A stretch of DNA of 64,000 nt, taken from positions 620,001 to 684,000 of the forward strand of contig NZ_QKLU01000004.1 in assembly GCF_003208655.1 (NCBI RefSeq), read 5' to 3'. Source of the DNA: Pedobacter nutrimenti. GTDB taxonomy: Bacteria; Bacteroidota; Bacteroidia; Sphingobacteriales; Sphingobacteriaceae. A model generated the notes under the pieces. It did no database searches, had not been told where the DNA came from, and saw only the letters and a program-made list of their open reading frames with translations. Positions 17,053 through 25,977 of the stretch are shown here, one piece after another. The stretch's first letter is position 1; each line of letters opens with the position of its first letter. The position numbers and the translations under genes are program-made.

Positions 17053-20000
17053 TTATAAATTGACACTAAGGCCCAGCATAAAACTTCTTGCCTGAGGATA
17101 ACGGCCCACATCCAATCCGTAATTGTCCATTCCAATTTCCGGATCAAAACCTGAATATTTTGTGATGGTAAACAGGTTATTGGAAGTTGCATAGATTCTT
17201 ACCGCGCCCACTTTCATTTTATTGGTCACTGAAACTGGCAGGGTATATCCGATGGTCACATTTCTTAACCGCAGGTACGAACCGCTTTCTACATAAAAAT
17301 CTGAGGCATTGAAGTTTCCGTTCGCATCTGAAGTAGAGATGATCGGAACTTTTCCATTAGGGTTTTCCGGTGACCAGGCATCTAAAATGCCTGTCAGTTT
17401 ATTGTACGAAGGGCCACTGGCGCTATAGGTTGTTCTTTTTACCGCATTAAACAGCTTGTTGCCATATACACCTTGTGCAAAAATATTCAGATCGAAATTT
17501 TTATAATTTGCATTAAAGCTTAAACCGTAAGAAAAATTAGGATAAGCACTGCCGGCAAAATACCTGTCTTTTGCATCAATTGAACCGCTGTCATCTAAAT
17601 CGGCAAATTTAAAATCACCCGGTTTGGCATTAGGCTGGATTTTCTGGCCTTTTGAATTTTTATAATTGTCTACCTCGGCCTGGCTTTTAAATATGCCTTC
17701 TGTTTTCAGCACATAATAACTGTACAAAGGCTGTCCAACCTGGACAAACAATGGTGCCAACTCATTTCTGAAGTTTTTAGAAATGGCAATCGTTTCCAAC
17801 CCGGGTGCCAGTTCTATAACTTTATTATTGATTTTGGTCAGCGTGGCATTAACAGAATAATTGAATGCATGATCGCGGTCGCTATTATAAGTCAGTCCAA
17901 GCTCTATCCCCCTGTCCCGGACCAGTCCGGCATTAACCGTTTGTGTTTTTAATCCGGAAGTACTTGGTAAAGGCCGGGTCAGGATCATTTTGTCTGTATT
18001 TTTCACAAAATAATCTGCAACCAAGGTTAACCTGTTTTTAAGGATACTCAGGTCCAAGCCAATATTGGTTTGTTTAGATTGTGCCCAGGTTAAGTTTTTG
18101 TTCTCCAGTACACCTTGGGCATAGCCATTTTGCAATACTGGATTTTGTCCCCAGTACACCTGGGTGCGGTCAAGCAAAGGGCTTACATCGGTCGGTTGCA
18201 GCGCCGCCAGGTTTCCAAGTAAACCATAACTGCCCCTAAGTTTAAGTTCACTTAACCAGCTTTGATCTTTCAGGAAATTTTCCTTGCTGAGTACCCAGCC
18301 ACCGGATACAGAATAATAATTTCTGAAGCGGTTCTCTTTAGTCAGCAAGGAAGATCCGTCCCGGCGTCCGATCAGGGAAAGGAGGTACTTTTCCTGATAA
18401 CTGTAATTAGCCCTTACAAACAAAGAAGATAAAGCCGTTGCTGTTAAATAGCTATAGGCTGGCTGGAAACTATTGGCGTTAACCAGGTAGCGGTACTGAG
18501 GAGATTCATCATCAAAACCATTGCCTATGGAAGATAGCCCTCTTGTGGTCGTTTTCTGAAAAGAATAGCCTCCGGTAAAATCCAGCTGGTGCAAGCCTAT
18601 TGTGGTTTTATACGAAAGGATCTGTTCTGCCAGTAAATCGTTTGAACGGTCACTTTTTTCTTCCAGACTGTTGGTCAGTACAGGTTTACCCACTTCAGGG
18701 CGTTTTGGCGTAAAGTTTTTATAATAGTTAAAGGTTTTGCTCACACTAAAATTAGAACGGAACGTTAAGCCTTTGGCCAGGTTAATGACCGCATAAGGGT
18801 TAACCACCAGCACATTGGAAGGGCTGCTGATGTCAATTCTTTTCAAGTCGGCCACAGGATTAATGATATCTCCGTAATCTCCTGCATAATCACCTCCCGG
18901 CAAACCGGCAAAAGAACCATTTGGGTTGTAGGGTGTTCCGTTGGAAGGATAGTAAATGGCCGAAAGTAAAGCTCCTGTATAATCACTGCTGGTATTGGCC
19001 CCGTTTCCATTGGTATTGCTAAAAGACAGGTTCTCCCCTATTTTTAACCAGGGCGTCAGCTGGTGATCGGAATTGATCCTGAAATTATAGCGCTGGGTTT
19101 GCGTATTCAACACAATCCCTTCTGCTTTACGGTAATTAAAGCTCAGGTAAAAATTCGATTTCTCAGAGCCGCCGCTGATGCTTGTACTGTAGTCCTGCAA
19201 CAAACCGGTTCTGAATACCTCATCCATCCAGTTGGTCCTGGTGATCTGTCCATCGGGGTACTTTGCAGGATCAAAAGCGGGAAGAATCGCTGTGTTTCCA
19301 TTTTTTGCTGCAACAGCCGCCACCCAGGCCCTTTGTGCTGCATCCAAAGGCTTTAGTTTTTTCCAGGCATTTTGCACACCTACCTTTGCATCAAAGGAGA
19401 TCTGCAGTTTACCACTTTTACCTTTTTTGGTTGTAATGAGTACAACTCCCCCTGAGGCCCTCGCTCCATAGATTGCTGAAGCGCCGTCTTTTAAAATGGA
19501 AATAGATTCTATATCATTCGGATTCAGCTGCGGGGCAGCCGGTGAAAATGATCCGTCTACATTTTTTTGGGTAATCCCCGAAAAAATAGTCCCGTCTATA
19601 ACGTACAGCACGCTTTCTCCGTTAATCCCTCCGGCACCTCTGATGTTAATCCGTGGTGCGGCTGTAGGGTCTCCTCCTTCATTGGTGACAATAACCCCGG
19701 GCGATTTTCCGGCCAGGACCTCTCCAACACTGTTTACAGAACGTGAAGACAATTTATCCAGGGAAACAATACCCACAGCCCCTGTAAGTGTCGCTTTCTT
19801 TTGCGTACCATAACCCACCACTACCACTTCGCTCAGCAGGGATTTATCTTCCATTAAAGTAACATTGACGACCTGGTCATCACTGACTTTCACCTGCTTG
19901 GTTTTATAGCCCACCATAGAAAAGGAAAGCACGGCATCCTCCCCTACAGAAATACTGTATTTTCCGTTGACATCGGTCGTGGTTGTTTTACCTGTTCCGA

Positions 20001-20448
20001 TCACCTTTACCGATACACCCGGCATCACCAGTCCTGTAGAATCTTTTACCACACCCCCTATAATGCGTTCTGCTTTTTTTGGCGCAGGTGGAATGTTTTT
20101 AAGAATAATATAATCTCCTTTTTCCAGACAGCTGAAACCTAATTTTTTAAGTACTGCTTCAACCTTTTCGTTTTTAAAAGATTCATTATTCAGCAATTTT
20201 TTTTCGGAAAGCATATCCGGATTGTACACAAAATGCAGGCCTGTACTCGCCTCAATAGCTTTCAATACCTGTACTGCCGGACGTCCTTTGCTGAGCTTCA
20301 GGTTAACCGTACTTTTTTCCAGTTTTTGCGCCATTGTCGGCGAGGCGAGCAGGGCCCCGCAAAAGGTACAAAGTATTGAAAAAGTTAACAATGAATATTT
20401 CATGGCTTTATAAAGAGCTGGTAACCTCTTATATGAGGATTGTTTCAT
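17053..20448 (-). CDS. SusC/RagA-type TonB-linked outer-membrane transporter with STN domain
   Basis: A 1131-residue protein. The signal peptide is followed by an STN (secretin/TonB N-terminal) domain (about 45-120: VNLKLSKGRPAVQVLKAIEA), which in such systems signals to FecR. A carboxypeptidase-like beta-sandwich (128-205: GGVVKDSTGLVMPGVSVKVI), a SusC plug (SLLSEVVVVGYGTQKKATLT, NPNDIESISILKDGASAIYG) and a 22-strand barrel end in a LSVNL terminus. It imports ligands captured by SusD using TonB energy. It lies downstream of ECF sigma and FecR genes, indicating substrate-responsive induction. Confidence 0.96.
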   Translation of the reverse strand: MKQSSYKRLPALYKAMKYSLLTFSILCTFCGALLASPTMAQKLEKSTVNLKLSKGRPAVQVLKAIEASTGLHFVYNPDMLSEKKLLNNESFKNEKVEAVLKKLGFSCLEKGDYIILKNIPPAPKKAERIIGGVVKDSTGLVMPGVSVKVIGTGKTTTTDVNGKYSISVGEDAVLSFSMVGYKTKQVKVSDDQVVNVTLMEDKSLLSEVVVVGYGTQKKATLTGAVGIVSLDKLSSRSVNSVGEVLAGKSPGVIVTNEGGDPTAAPRINIRGAGGINGESVLYVIDGTIFSGITQKNVDGSFSPAAPQLNPNDIESISILKDGASAIYGARASGGVVLITTKKGKSGKLQISFDAKVGVQNAWKKLKPLDAAQRAWVAAVAAKNGNTAILPAFDPAKYPDGQITRTNWMDEVFRTGLLQDYSTSISGGSEKSNFYLSFNYRKAEGIVLNTQTQRYNFRINSDHQLTPWLKIGENLSFSNTNGNGANTSSDYTGALLSAIYYPSNGTPYNPNGSFAGLPGGDYAGDYGDIINPVADLKRIDISSPSNVLVVNPYAVINLAKGLTFRSNFSVSKTFNYYKNFTPKRPEVGKPVLTNSLEEKSDRSNDLLAEQILSYKTTIGLHQLDFTGGYSFQKTTTRGLSSIGNGFDDESPQYRYLVNANSFQPAYSYLTATALSSLFVRANYSYQEKYLLSLIGRRDGSSLLTKENRFRNYYSVSGGWVLSKENFLKDQSWLSELKLRGSYGLLGNLAALQPTDVSPLLDRTQVYWGQNPVLQNGYAQGVLENKNLTWAQSKQTNIGLDLSILKNRLTLVADYFVKNTDKMILTRPLPSTSGLKTQTVNAGLVRDRGIELGLTYNSDRDHAFNYSVNATLTKINNKVIELAPGLETIAISKNFRNELAPLFVQVGQPLYSYYVLKTEGIFKSQAEVDNYKNSKGQKIQPNAKPGDFKFADLDDSGSIDAKDRYFAGSAYPNFSYGLSFNANYKNFDLNIFAQGVYGNKLFNAVKRTTYSASGPSYNKLTGILDAWSPENPNGKVPIISTSDANGNFNASDFYVESGSYLRLRNVTIGYTLPVSVTNKMKVGAVRIYATSNNLFTITKYSGFDPEIGMDNYGLDVGRYPQARSFMLGLSVNL

Positions 20449-20530
20449 ATATTTATTCGTTTTTTAAAATAGTTCTTGTTTTAAAATTAGCCTGGCTGCA
20501 TAATTGGCGTTAGAAGCCGGCCCTAAATTT

Positions 20531-20557
20531 ACCGGCGCTGATCTGATCAGTGCCGGT
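20531..20557 (-). terminator. Hairpin between fecR-like and susC-like genes
   Basis: A 12-bp stem (ACCGGCGCTGAT with ATCAGTGCCGGT, one wobble) and a 3-nt loop in the 131-nt gap. There is no strong T-run, so it may be a transcript-processing or stability element rather than a full terminator. Confidence 0.6.
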
Positions 20558-20579
20558 TTATCACCTTAAGATTATACTG

Positions 20580-21533
20580 TCATTTTTTATATACATTAAA
20601 AGTTTTAGGATCTTCTGTTTTGCTGAACCGTAAATGATGCAGACTACAAATGATGTCCAGGATCTCTTCCGGTTTTTGTTTGGTATTAAATATTGCGGTA
20701 CATTTTAAGTTTCTGACCGCGGGTGCGGATAAATTAATGGTTATGTTGTAGGCATATTCCAGCTTGCGGAAAACCTCCTGCAGTTTAGTCCCCTCGAAAA
20801 CCAGGTTTACATATACCGGTACCGGTGTATAACTGATGGCGGCATGTCTGTCTTTTTTGTCATAAACGATCTGCTGACCCTTAACCAATGTTCCAAACAA
20901 CTGACGGGAATTTCCAACGGCAACCTTTCCTGTAGCGACAGCGATACTGATGTTTCGGCTGGACTGATAAGATTTAATACGAAAAGAGGTCCCCAAAACT
21001 TTAGTATACAAATCATTAGAGGTTTTCACAGTAAAAGGCCTTTTTTCATCGTGGGCAACAGTAAAAAAGGCCTCACCTTCCAGTAATTCAATAAGACGTT
21101 GCCCGTTCTTAAACTTTTCAGGGTACCGCAGCCGGGCAGAAGGTTCCAGTAAAATTACCGACCCGTCTGACAGCACCACTTTTTTCTTTTCACCTGCAGC
21201 GCTTGCAATGGTGATGAATTGATCTGCCGAAATACTTTGTTGTATATAGATCTTCCGGAAAAATATCCCTGCAGCTGCAACTATAAAAAGCATAGCAGCA
21301 ATCCGCAATAAAGCAGGCCAGACCAAACGGACCGGTTGGGAACGTTCGGTCATGTGCGAACGGATATTTAAAAGTACATTTTCTTTAATCTTTGCTTTTT
21401 TGTCACTTCCTATCACAGAAGTATGCTCCTGATAGGAATTATACCACTGCTCTACCTGCGCAATTTCCGCAGGGCTTGCTTTCTGGTCTAAATATTTTTT
21501 CAGCAATACTTTTGCCTCTTCTTCTTTGGTCAT
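20580..21533 (-). CDS. FecR-family anti-sigma/sigma-regulator protein
   Basis: A 317-residue single-pass membrane protein. The cytoplasmic N-terminal region (1-70: LLKKYLDQKASPAEIAQVEQ) binds the sigma factor. One membrane segment lies at about 73-93. The periplasmic FecR domain (about 115-220: LSDGSVILLEPSARLRYPEK, GEAFFTVAHDEKRPF, VLGTSFRI) is followed by a DUF4974 STN-like C-terminal domain. It receives the signal from the STN domain of the SusC protein and controls the sigma factor encoded 63 nt upstream. Confidence 0.95.
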   Translation of the reverse strand: MTKEEEAKVLLKKYLDQKASPAEIAQVEQWYNSYQEHTSVIGSDKKAKIKENVLLNIRSHMTERSQPVRLVWPALLRIAAMLFIVAAAGIFFRKIYIQQSISADQFITIASAAGEKKKVVLSDGSVILLEPSARLRYPEKFKNGQRLIELLEGEAFFTVAHDEKRPFTVKTSNDLYTKVLGTSFRIKSYQSSRNISIAVATGKVAVGNSRQLFGTLVKGQQIVYDKKDRHAAISYTPVPVYVNLVFEGTKLQEVFRKLEYAYNITINLSAPAVRNLKCTAIFNTKQKPEEILDIICSLHHLRFSKTEDPKTFNVYKK

Positions 21534-21596
21534 CTGTATACATGTCCCTTCAAAAGAAGTTTGGTACTAACCAAAGTCGTTAAGCTTAAGTTAAGT

Positions 21597-22112
21597 TTAG
21601 GTTAACAAAATGCAGATTGCTAAAATCAGCAGATAAGAGAGTTTTTTCTTCAGCACTTTTAATGCGGATGAAATTTGGTTTTTGACTGTCTGTACTGACA
21701 AGTCCAGTTCTGCTGAAATTTCTTTTACAGATTTTTCCTGTTTCCTGCTCATGGAAAAAATCAATCGCATTTTTTCCGGAAGTTCGCCCAGGGCATCATC
21801 AATTTCTTTATGAAGATCTTTAAGAATTAAAGGGCTTTCGGCACAGGGCATCTTCTGATCCTGAAGCAACAAAGCAAAATCTTCCTGATGTTTTTCTTTA
21901 AGCGAGCAAGACCTGAAGTAATTGATCACCTTATATTTAACCGCCCCTTGAAAATAAGCAGCCAGGCTGCTTTCAATTTGCAGCCTTTCCCTGTTCTCCC
22001 AAAATGAAATAAATATCTCCTGGGTAATGTCCTGCGCAACCTGTTCATCCTTCACCCTTTTGTAAGTGCTGTCCAGCACCTGCTCCCAGTGGTTCTGGTA
22101 GATGAATTCCAT
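21597..22112 (-). CDS. ECF sigma-70 factor (FecI-like), N-terminus uncertain
   Basis: From the ATG at 22112 the product is 171 residues with sigma region 2 (VAQDITQEIFISFWENRE) and region 4 (ELPEKMRLIFSMSRKQEKSV, ISAELDLSVQTVKNQISSAL). The normal start of region 2 lies upstream of this ATG: the same frame stays open for 29 more codons (to 22199) and encodes TQLLFALKNGDRRI, the conserved LLxxLKxGD start of such factors. No ATG, GTG or TTG occurs in that extension. Either an ATC/ATT/CTG start is used or the gene is damaged. It heads the FecR-SusCD-phosphatase locus and should direct its transcription. Confidence 0.85.
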   Translation of the reverse strand: MEFIYQNHWEQVLDSTYKRVKDEQVAQDITQEIFISFWENRERLQIESSLAAYFQGAVKYKVINYFRSCSLKEKHQEDFALLLQDQKMPCAESPLILKDLHKEIDDALGELPEKMRLIFSMSRKQEKSVKEISAELDLSVQTVKNQISSALKVLKKKLSYLLILAICILLT

Positions 22113-22194
22113 GATGCGCCGATCACCATTTTTCAGTGCAAAAAGCAGCTGCGTTCCCGAAAGAGTAGAATTTGTTTCGATATGATTTTTTTGA

Positions 22195-22202
22195 CAAATC
22201 TA
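22195..22202 (-). promoter_or_regulatory. Candidate -7 element for the ECF sigma gene
   Basis: On the minus strand this reads TAGATTTG, matching TAnnTTTG. It overlaps the in-frame stop TAG that bounds the upstream extension of the sigma reading frame, so transcription would begin at about 22190, only a few bases before the in-frame ATC at 22181. No -33 box at normal spacing. Confidence 0.35.
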
Positions 22203-22290
22203 CCACGGGTATATTCCCTTAATATTAAGAAGCTGTTTAGAATTTATTAGACCTGAAGTCCTTTGAAAAATCGTTGTTTAAATCCAGAAT

Positions 22291-23961
22291 TTAAAGTTCA
22301 TATTTTTTTCTCAGTGCATCTCCAATCGCGTATGCATCTTTAATAACCGATGCAGGATAACCAAGAGAAGATAAGATGGCAATACCATTTTTGTTTTTCA
22401 GAATACCTGGCTTTATTTTATAATCAAAAATCAGTCTGGCATCAGATACTTTTTCTTCAAAAGAGTAGACTGCATACTCCTTGCCCAAAAGCTCGGCAAG
22501 TTCAAGGTCATGGGTAGAAACAAAAACAAAATTCCGGTGCTGTGCCAGATGTGAAAGTATTGCCTTTGCGGCAGCAACGCGTTCGATCGTATTTGTTCCC
22601 CTGAAGATTTCGTCAATGATGATCAGGCTTCCGCTACCGGACTGGCTTCTTTGCAAAATATCAAGTATGGACAAGGCCTCCGACTGAAAATAACTTTTAT
22701 GCTCCTCCAGGTCGTCACTCATACGGATACTTGTAAAAATTTGCAATAAAGGTGCCTGGTAACTGCTGCTACAGGAGGTAAACAAGGTCTGGGACAGCAA
22801 TGCATTAATTGCCATAGATCGGATAAAGGTGGTCTTGCCCGACATATTGGAGCCTGTGATCAGCACACCTTCTGCAGGGGGGACCAGAATGGAATTGGCC
22901 ACGCAGTTTTCTACCAGCGGATGGTACAAGTCACGAATGTTTAATGCGGTTCCATCTGCAGTAAACTCGGGTTTGCAATACACAGGAAGACTTTCCCTAA
23001 GGGAGGCTACCGCAACAGCCATATCGGTTTTGCCTACAAAATTAAACAAGGCTTCTATATTTTCGCGTTGCTCATTGATCCGGTCAACCGAAACCAAAAA
23101 CATAGCCGGTTCAATGACCAGTAATGTTTTGATCAGTTCAAGTATACCTGAAATCAGATCGCTTGGATCATTATTGGCATAGTTTTGAAAATTCACATAA
23201 CTCAGTGAACGCTGAAGTGGCCCAAGTTGCGCTATACTTTTTATGATTTTGCCATTTGCAGTCCTTTCATTCAGTTTCAGCAATTTTTTACTCGTTTTCA
23301 CCAAAACATAGAGCTGGGGCAGGGAATGAACATAACTTGAAATTTTTTTCTTGTTGCTGTAGTGCAGGTAAAAATTAAACAAGGTCAAACCAAGAGACAA
23401 CAGGAACAGAAATTGGTTTTGTAAAACGACTGTAAGTACAAGGGAAATGATCCATATGGCCGCCGCCAGTTTAATGTACAAACGAAGTCCCCCGCTGTAA
23501 AGCGCGTTGTATTGTGTACTAAACAGTTCATGTATATAATAGGCATCCTTATGGGCAAGCTGGGCCAGTTCCATTTCAACCTTTTCCCTTAGTCCGGAAT
23601 TGCCTGCAAATTCTTCCGCCTGGACATCCAGTTCTTTTAAGGCTATGGGGTCTTTATGGCCACTCCTCAACTGTTGATAAAGGTATTGTTCTCCGGGCCT
23701 GCTGTTGGTCCGGTCTGTAAAGGCAAAAACCTGATCCAAATCAATATCCTCGGCTATGGTATCTGACAGTGCATTTTTCTGACTGGAATTACAATAATTG
23801 TGATATGCATAAAGCTGTTTGGAATTCCAGCTTTTTTCCTCAGGTTTTCCCCATTTGCGCCGAATGTGCAATAATTTTTCTTCCTGTGCCCTTTTATTAC
23901 CGTATAAAAGGTAAACGCCAACAAAAATCAGCAACAATACAATAAACAACAGGTAATACAT
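22291..23961 (-). CDS. Membrane-anchored MutS-like ATPase
   Basis: A 556-residue protein. A hydrophobic N-terminus (2-21) and a central hydrophobic hairpin (about 163-200) suggest membrane anchoring. The C-terminal third is a MutS-type ABC ATPase: Walker A TGSNMSGKTTF, SDDLEEHKSYFQSEALSILD (the MutS SxF/Y segment), Walker B LIIIDEIFRGTNT and the switch STHDLELAELLG. The central region matches the MutS core and lever segments. The mismatch-recognition domain I is absent. It is therefore not a canonical mismatch-repair protein; its cellular task is unknown. It stands alone. Confidence 0.9.
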   Translation of the reverse strand: MYYLLFIVLLLIFVGVYLLYGNKRAQEEKLLHIRRKWGKPEEKSWNSKQLYAYHNYCNSSQKNALSDTIAEDIDLDQVFAFTDRTNSRPGEQYLYQQLRSGHKDPIALKELDVQAEEFAGNSGLREKVEMELAQLAHKDAYYIHELFSTQYNALYSGGLRLYIKLAAAIWIISLVLTVVLQNQFLFLLSLGLTLFNFYLHYSNKKKISSYVHSLPQLYVLVKTSKKLLKLNERTANGKIIKSIAQLGPLQRSLSYVNFQNYANNDPSDLISGILELIKTLLVIEPAMFLVSVDRINEQRENIEALFNFVGKTDMAVAVASLRESLPVYCKPEFTADGTALNIRDLYHPLVENCVANSILVPPAEGVLITGSNMSGKTTFIRSMAINALLSQTLFTSCSSSYQAPLLQIFTSIRMSDDLEEHKSYFQSEALSILDILQRSQSGSGSLIIIDEIFRGTNTIERVAAAKAILSHLAQHRNFVFVSTHDLELAELLGKEYAVYSFEEKVSDARLIFDYKIKPGILKNKNGIAILSSLGYPASVIKDAYAIGDALRKKYEL

Positions 23962-24064
23962 ATACAGGGTCTAATTAAGAGAAACTTAGTCAAAACTAAA
24001 AAAATATGGAGAACCTATTTAAACATCAGAAAGAAAAACATTTCAAAAATCAATAGATTTGGAC

Positions 24065-25162
24065 ATGAACCGATTTATTCTCCTTATGGCGGCTATGTTT
24101 CTCTTTCTGGATTCAACTGCGCAGAATCTGGACCGTTACGCCGACAGCATTCGAATCAAAAACCAGATTCCCGAACTTGCTTATGCTACTGTAACTTTAT
24201 CGGGAATCAGTTCAGGGGTCATCGGATTTCATAGAAATGATCTTCAGAACAAAGAGACCAAAGCCAAATCATCAGATTATTTTCATCTGGGATCTAATAC
24301 AAAGGCCATTACAGCTTTTATTGCTGCAAAACTGGTCCAGGACAAAAAAATACAATGGAAAACCAAAGTGTTCAGTTTATTTCCTGAATGGAAAAAAGAA
24401 AGTAAGCCGGTTTATTATACAATAACACTTGAGGACCTTTTATCGCACCGGGCAAAAGTAAGGCCTTTTACCGATGGGTCAGAGTTCAAACAGCTCCCTA
24501 AATTTACAGGGAACAAGGCCGAACAACGCAAACAATTTTCCAGAAACCTCCTTCACCTGGCACCGGTTTCACTTGCAGGTAAAACTTACAGTTATTCTAA
24601 TGCAGGTTACAGCCTGGCTGCGGTAATGCTTGAAAAGGCGAGTGGAAAAACCTGGGAGCAACTTGTTGAGCAAACCCTTTCCGGGCAACTTAATTTAAAT
24701 TACAAATTTGGCTGGCCTAATAAGTATGGTCCGGACCAACCCTGGGGGCATTGGATAGAAAAAAACACACTAAAGGCACTTCCGCCCTCCCTTGATTATG
24801 ATCTGGCGCTGGCAGAACCTGCCGGGGACATCAGCATGCCGATTGCAGATTATGCCCGTTTTATACAGTATAATCTGGAAGGACTAAACGGAAAGTCTAA
24901 TTTGCTGAAAGCGGAAGCTTATCGTTTTTTGCACTACGGCAAAAATGAATATGCGATGGGTTGGGCAAATGCCAATCTGAAAGGCAAACACCTTTCCCAG
25001 CACGCCGGATCAGCGGGTACTTTTTATTGTTACACCCTGGTCGACAAGGATAAAAAAGCAGCTTACATCGTTATGGCCAATACAGCCACACCAGAAGCCC
25101 AAAACGGCTTATTCGAATTACTCGGTACAATGAGAAAAAAGCAGGAACAGTCTTCCCGCTAA
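24065..25162 (+). CDS. Secreted serine hydrolase (class C beta-lactamase fold)
   Basis: A 365-residue exported protein with signal peptide MNRFILLMAAMFLFLDSTAQ. The ATG at 24065 begins this peptide; a TTG two codons upstream is ignored. Catalytic motifs are SNTK (Ser-x-x-Lys), YSYSNAGYSL (YxN) and QHAGSAGTF (HxG), all intact. The family includes esterases, D-aminopeptidases and penicillin-binding-like enzymes. It is not clearly in an operon with the following VOC gene (about 80 nt gap). Confidence 0.9.
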   Translation: MNRFILLMAAMFLFLDSTAQNLDRYADSIRIKNQIPELAYATVTLSGISSGVIGFHRNDLQNKETKAKSSDYFHLGSNTKAITAFIAAKLVQDKKIQWKTKVFSLFPEWKKESKPVYYTITLEDLLSHRAKVRPFTDGSEFKQLPKFTGNKAEQRKQFSRNLLHLAPVSLAGKTYSYSNAGYSLAAVMLEKASGKTWEQLVEQTLSGQLNLNYKFGWPNKYGPDQPWGHWIEKNTLKALPPSLDYDLALAEPAGDISMPIADYARFIQYNLEGLNGKSNLLKAEAYRFLHYGKNEYAMGWANANLKGKHLSQHAGSAGTFYCYTLVDKDKKAAYIVMANTATPEAQNGLFELLGTMRKKQEQSSR

Positions 25163-25232
25163 TTTTCATCCTTCTTTTGTAAGCTACCTGTAAAACAAAT
25201 TGTGAAAGGGGCCTGAATACTATAATGCATAG

Positions 25233-25240
25233 TACATTTG
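25233..25240 (+). promoter_or_regulatory. Candidate -7 element just before the VOC gene
   Basis: TACATTTG matches TAnnTTTG and ends 5 nt before the ATG at 25246, which would give a leaderless or nearly leaderless message. No -33 box at 19-21 nt. Confidence 0.3.
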
Positions 25241-25245
25241 TCTCT

Positions 25246-25899
25246 ATGGACATCCAGGAAATCAAAATAGAAACAAAAGCGCTTGAGGCTACTTTATCCT
25301 TTTACACAGAATTGCTGGGACTTGAACTGCTTTACAAAAGCAAAGAACACATTTGCATTTCGGTCGGGACTTCCGTACTGACTTTTATAAAATCAAAAGG
25401 CCCCGAACATCCGGTATACCATATTGCCTTTAACATTCCGCCCGGCCAGTTGCAACAGTCCATTGACTGGCTCCATGGCAAAGCAGATCTGCTTCCGGTA
25501 ACTGAAAGCAATGTGGTCGCAGCTTTTGAAAACTGGAATGCAAATGCAGTATATTTTCTGGACAACAATGGCAACCTACTGGAATTTATCGCCAGGCATG
25601 ATTTATCTATTGCCTCAGACGAGCCTTTTAGCGGCCATTCCATTCTTTGTATCAGTGAAATTGGAGTGGTCACAGAACAGGTTCCCCAACTGGCAAACCA
25701 GCTTATAAGCACTTATGAGCTACCCATTTTCTCCAAACAACCAAGGGCAGATAATTTTACCGCGCTGGGCGATGACAACGGGCTTTTGATTCTTGTAGAA
25801 AACCGCAGAAACTGGTTCCCGACTAAAATTCCTGCAGAAAAATTCCCCTTAAGTATACTCATTAGAGAGGGACTGCTGAGCCGGGAGCTTCTTTTTTGA
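25246..25899 (+). CDS. VOC (glyoxalase/bleomycin-resistance) family protein
   Basis: A 217-residue cytoplasmic protein. Residues 1-120 form a full VOC unit (TLSFYTELLGLELL, VYHIAFNIPP, YFLDNNGNLLEFIARHD) with a His and a Glu in the usual metal-ligand positions. Residues about 130-215 form a second, weaker unit (GVVTEQVPQLANQLISTYEL, FTALGDDNGLLILVENRRNW). The start at 25246 (MDIQEIKIET) fits the family; an ATG seven codons earlier is possible. Specific reaction unknown: lyase, dioxygenase or binding protein. Confidence 0.85.
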   Translation: MDIQEIKIETKALEATLSFYTELLGLELLYKSKEHICISVGTSVLTFIKSKGPEHPVYHIAFNIPPGQLQQSIDWLHGKADLLPVTESNVVAAFENWNANAVYFLDNNGNLLEFIARHDLSIASDEPFSGHSILCISEIGVVTEQVPQLANQLISTYELPIFSKQPRADNFTALGDDNGLLILVENRRNWFPTKIPAEKFPLSILIREGLLSRELLF

Positions 25900-25977
25900 T
25901 TTCCGTAGTAAAATATGTGTTATAAATTCTTATGATGTTTTTTTTATGGTAGTTTTATATACCAAACAAAAAACTTC

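Noticed and set aside
22291..23961. Canonical mutS
   Set aside because: The protein lacks the mismatch-recognition domain, is much shorter than MutS and has membrane segments.
24054..24061. TAGATTTG before the serine hydrolase gene as a promoter
   Set aside because: It ends only 3 nt before the ATG and has no -33 box, so a start of transcription compatible with translation of the full protein is unlikely.
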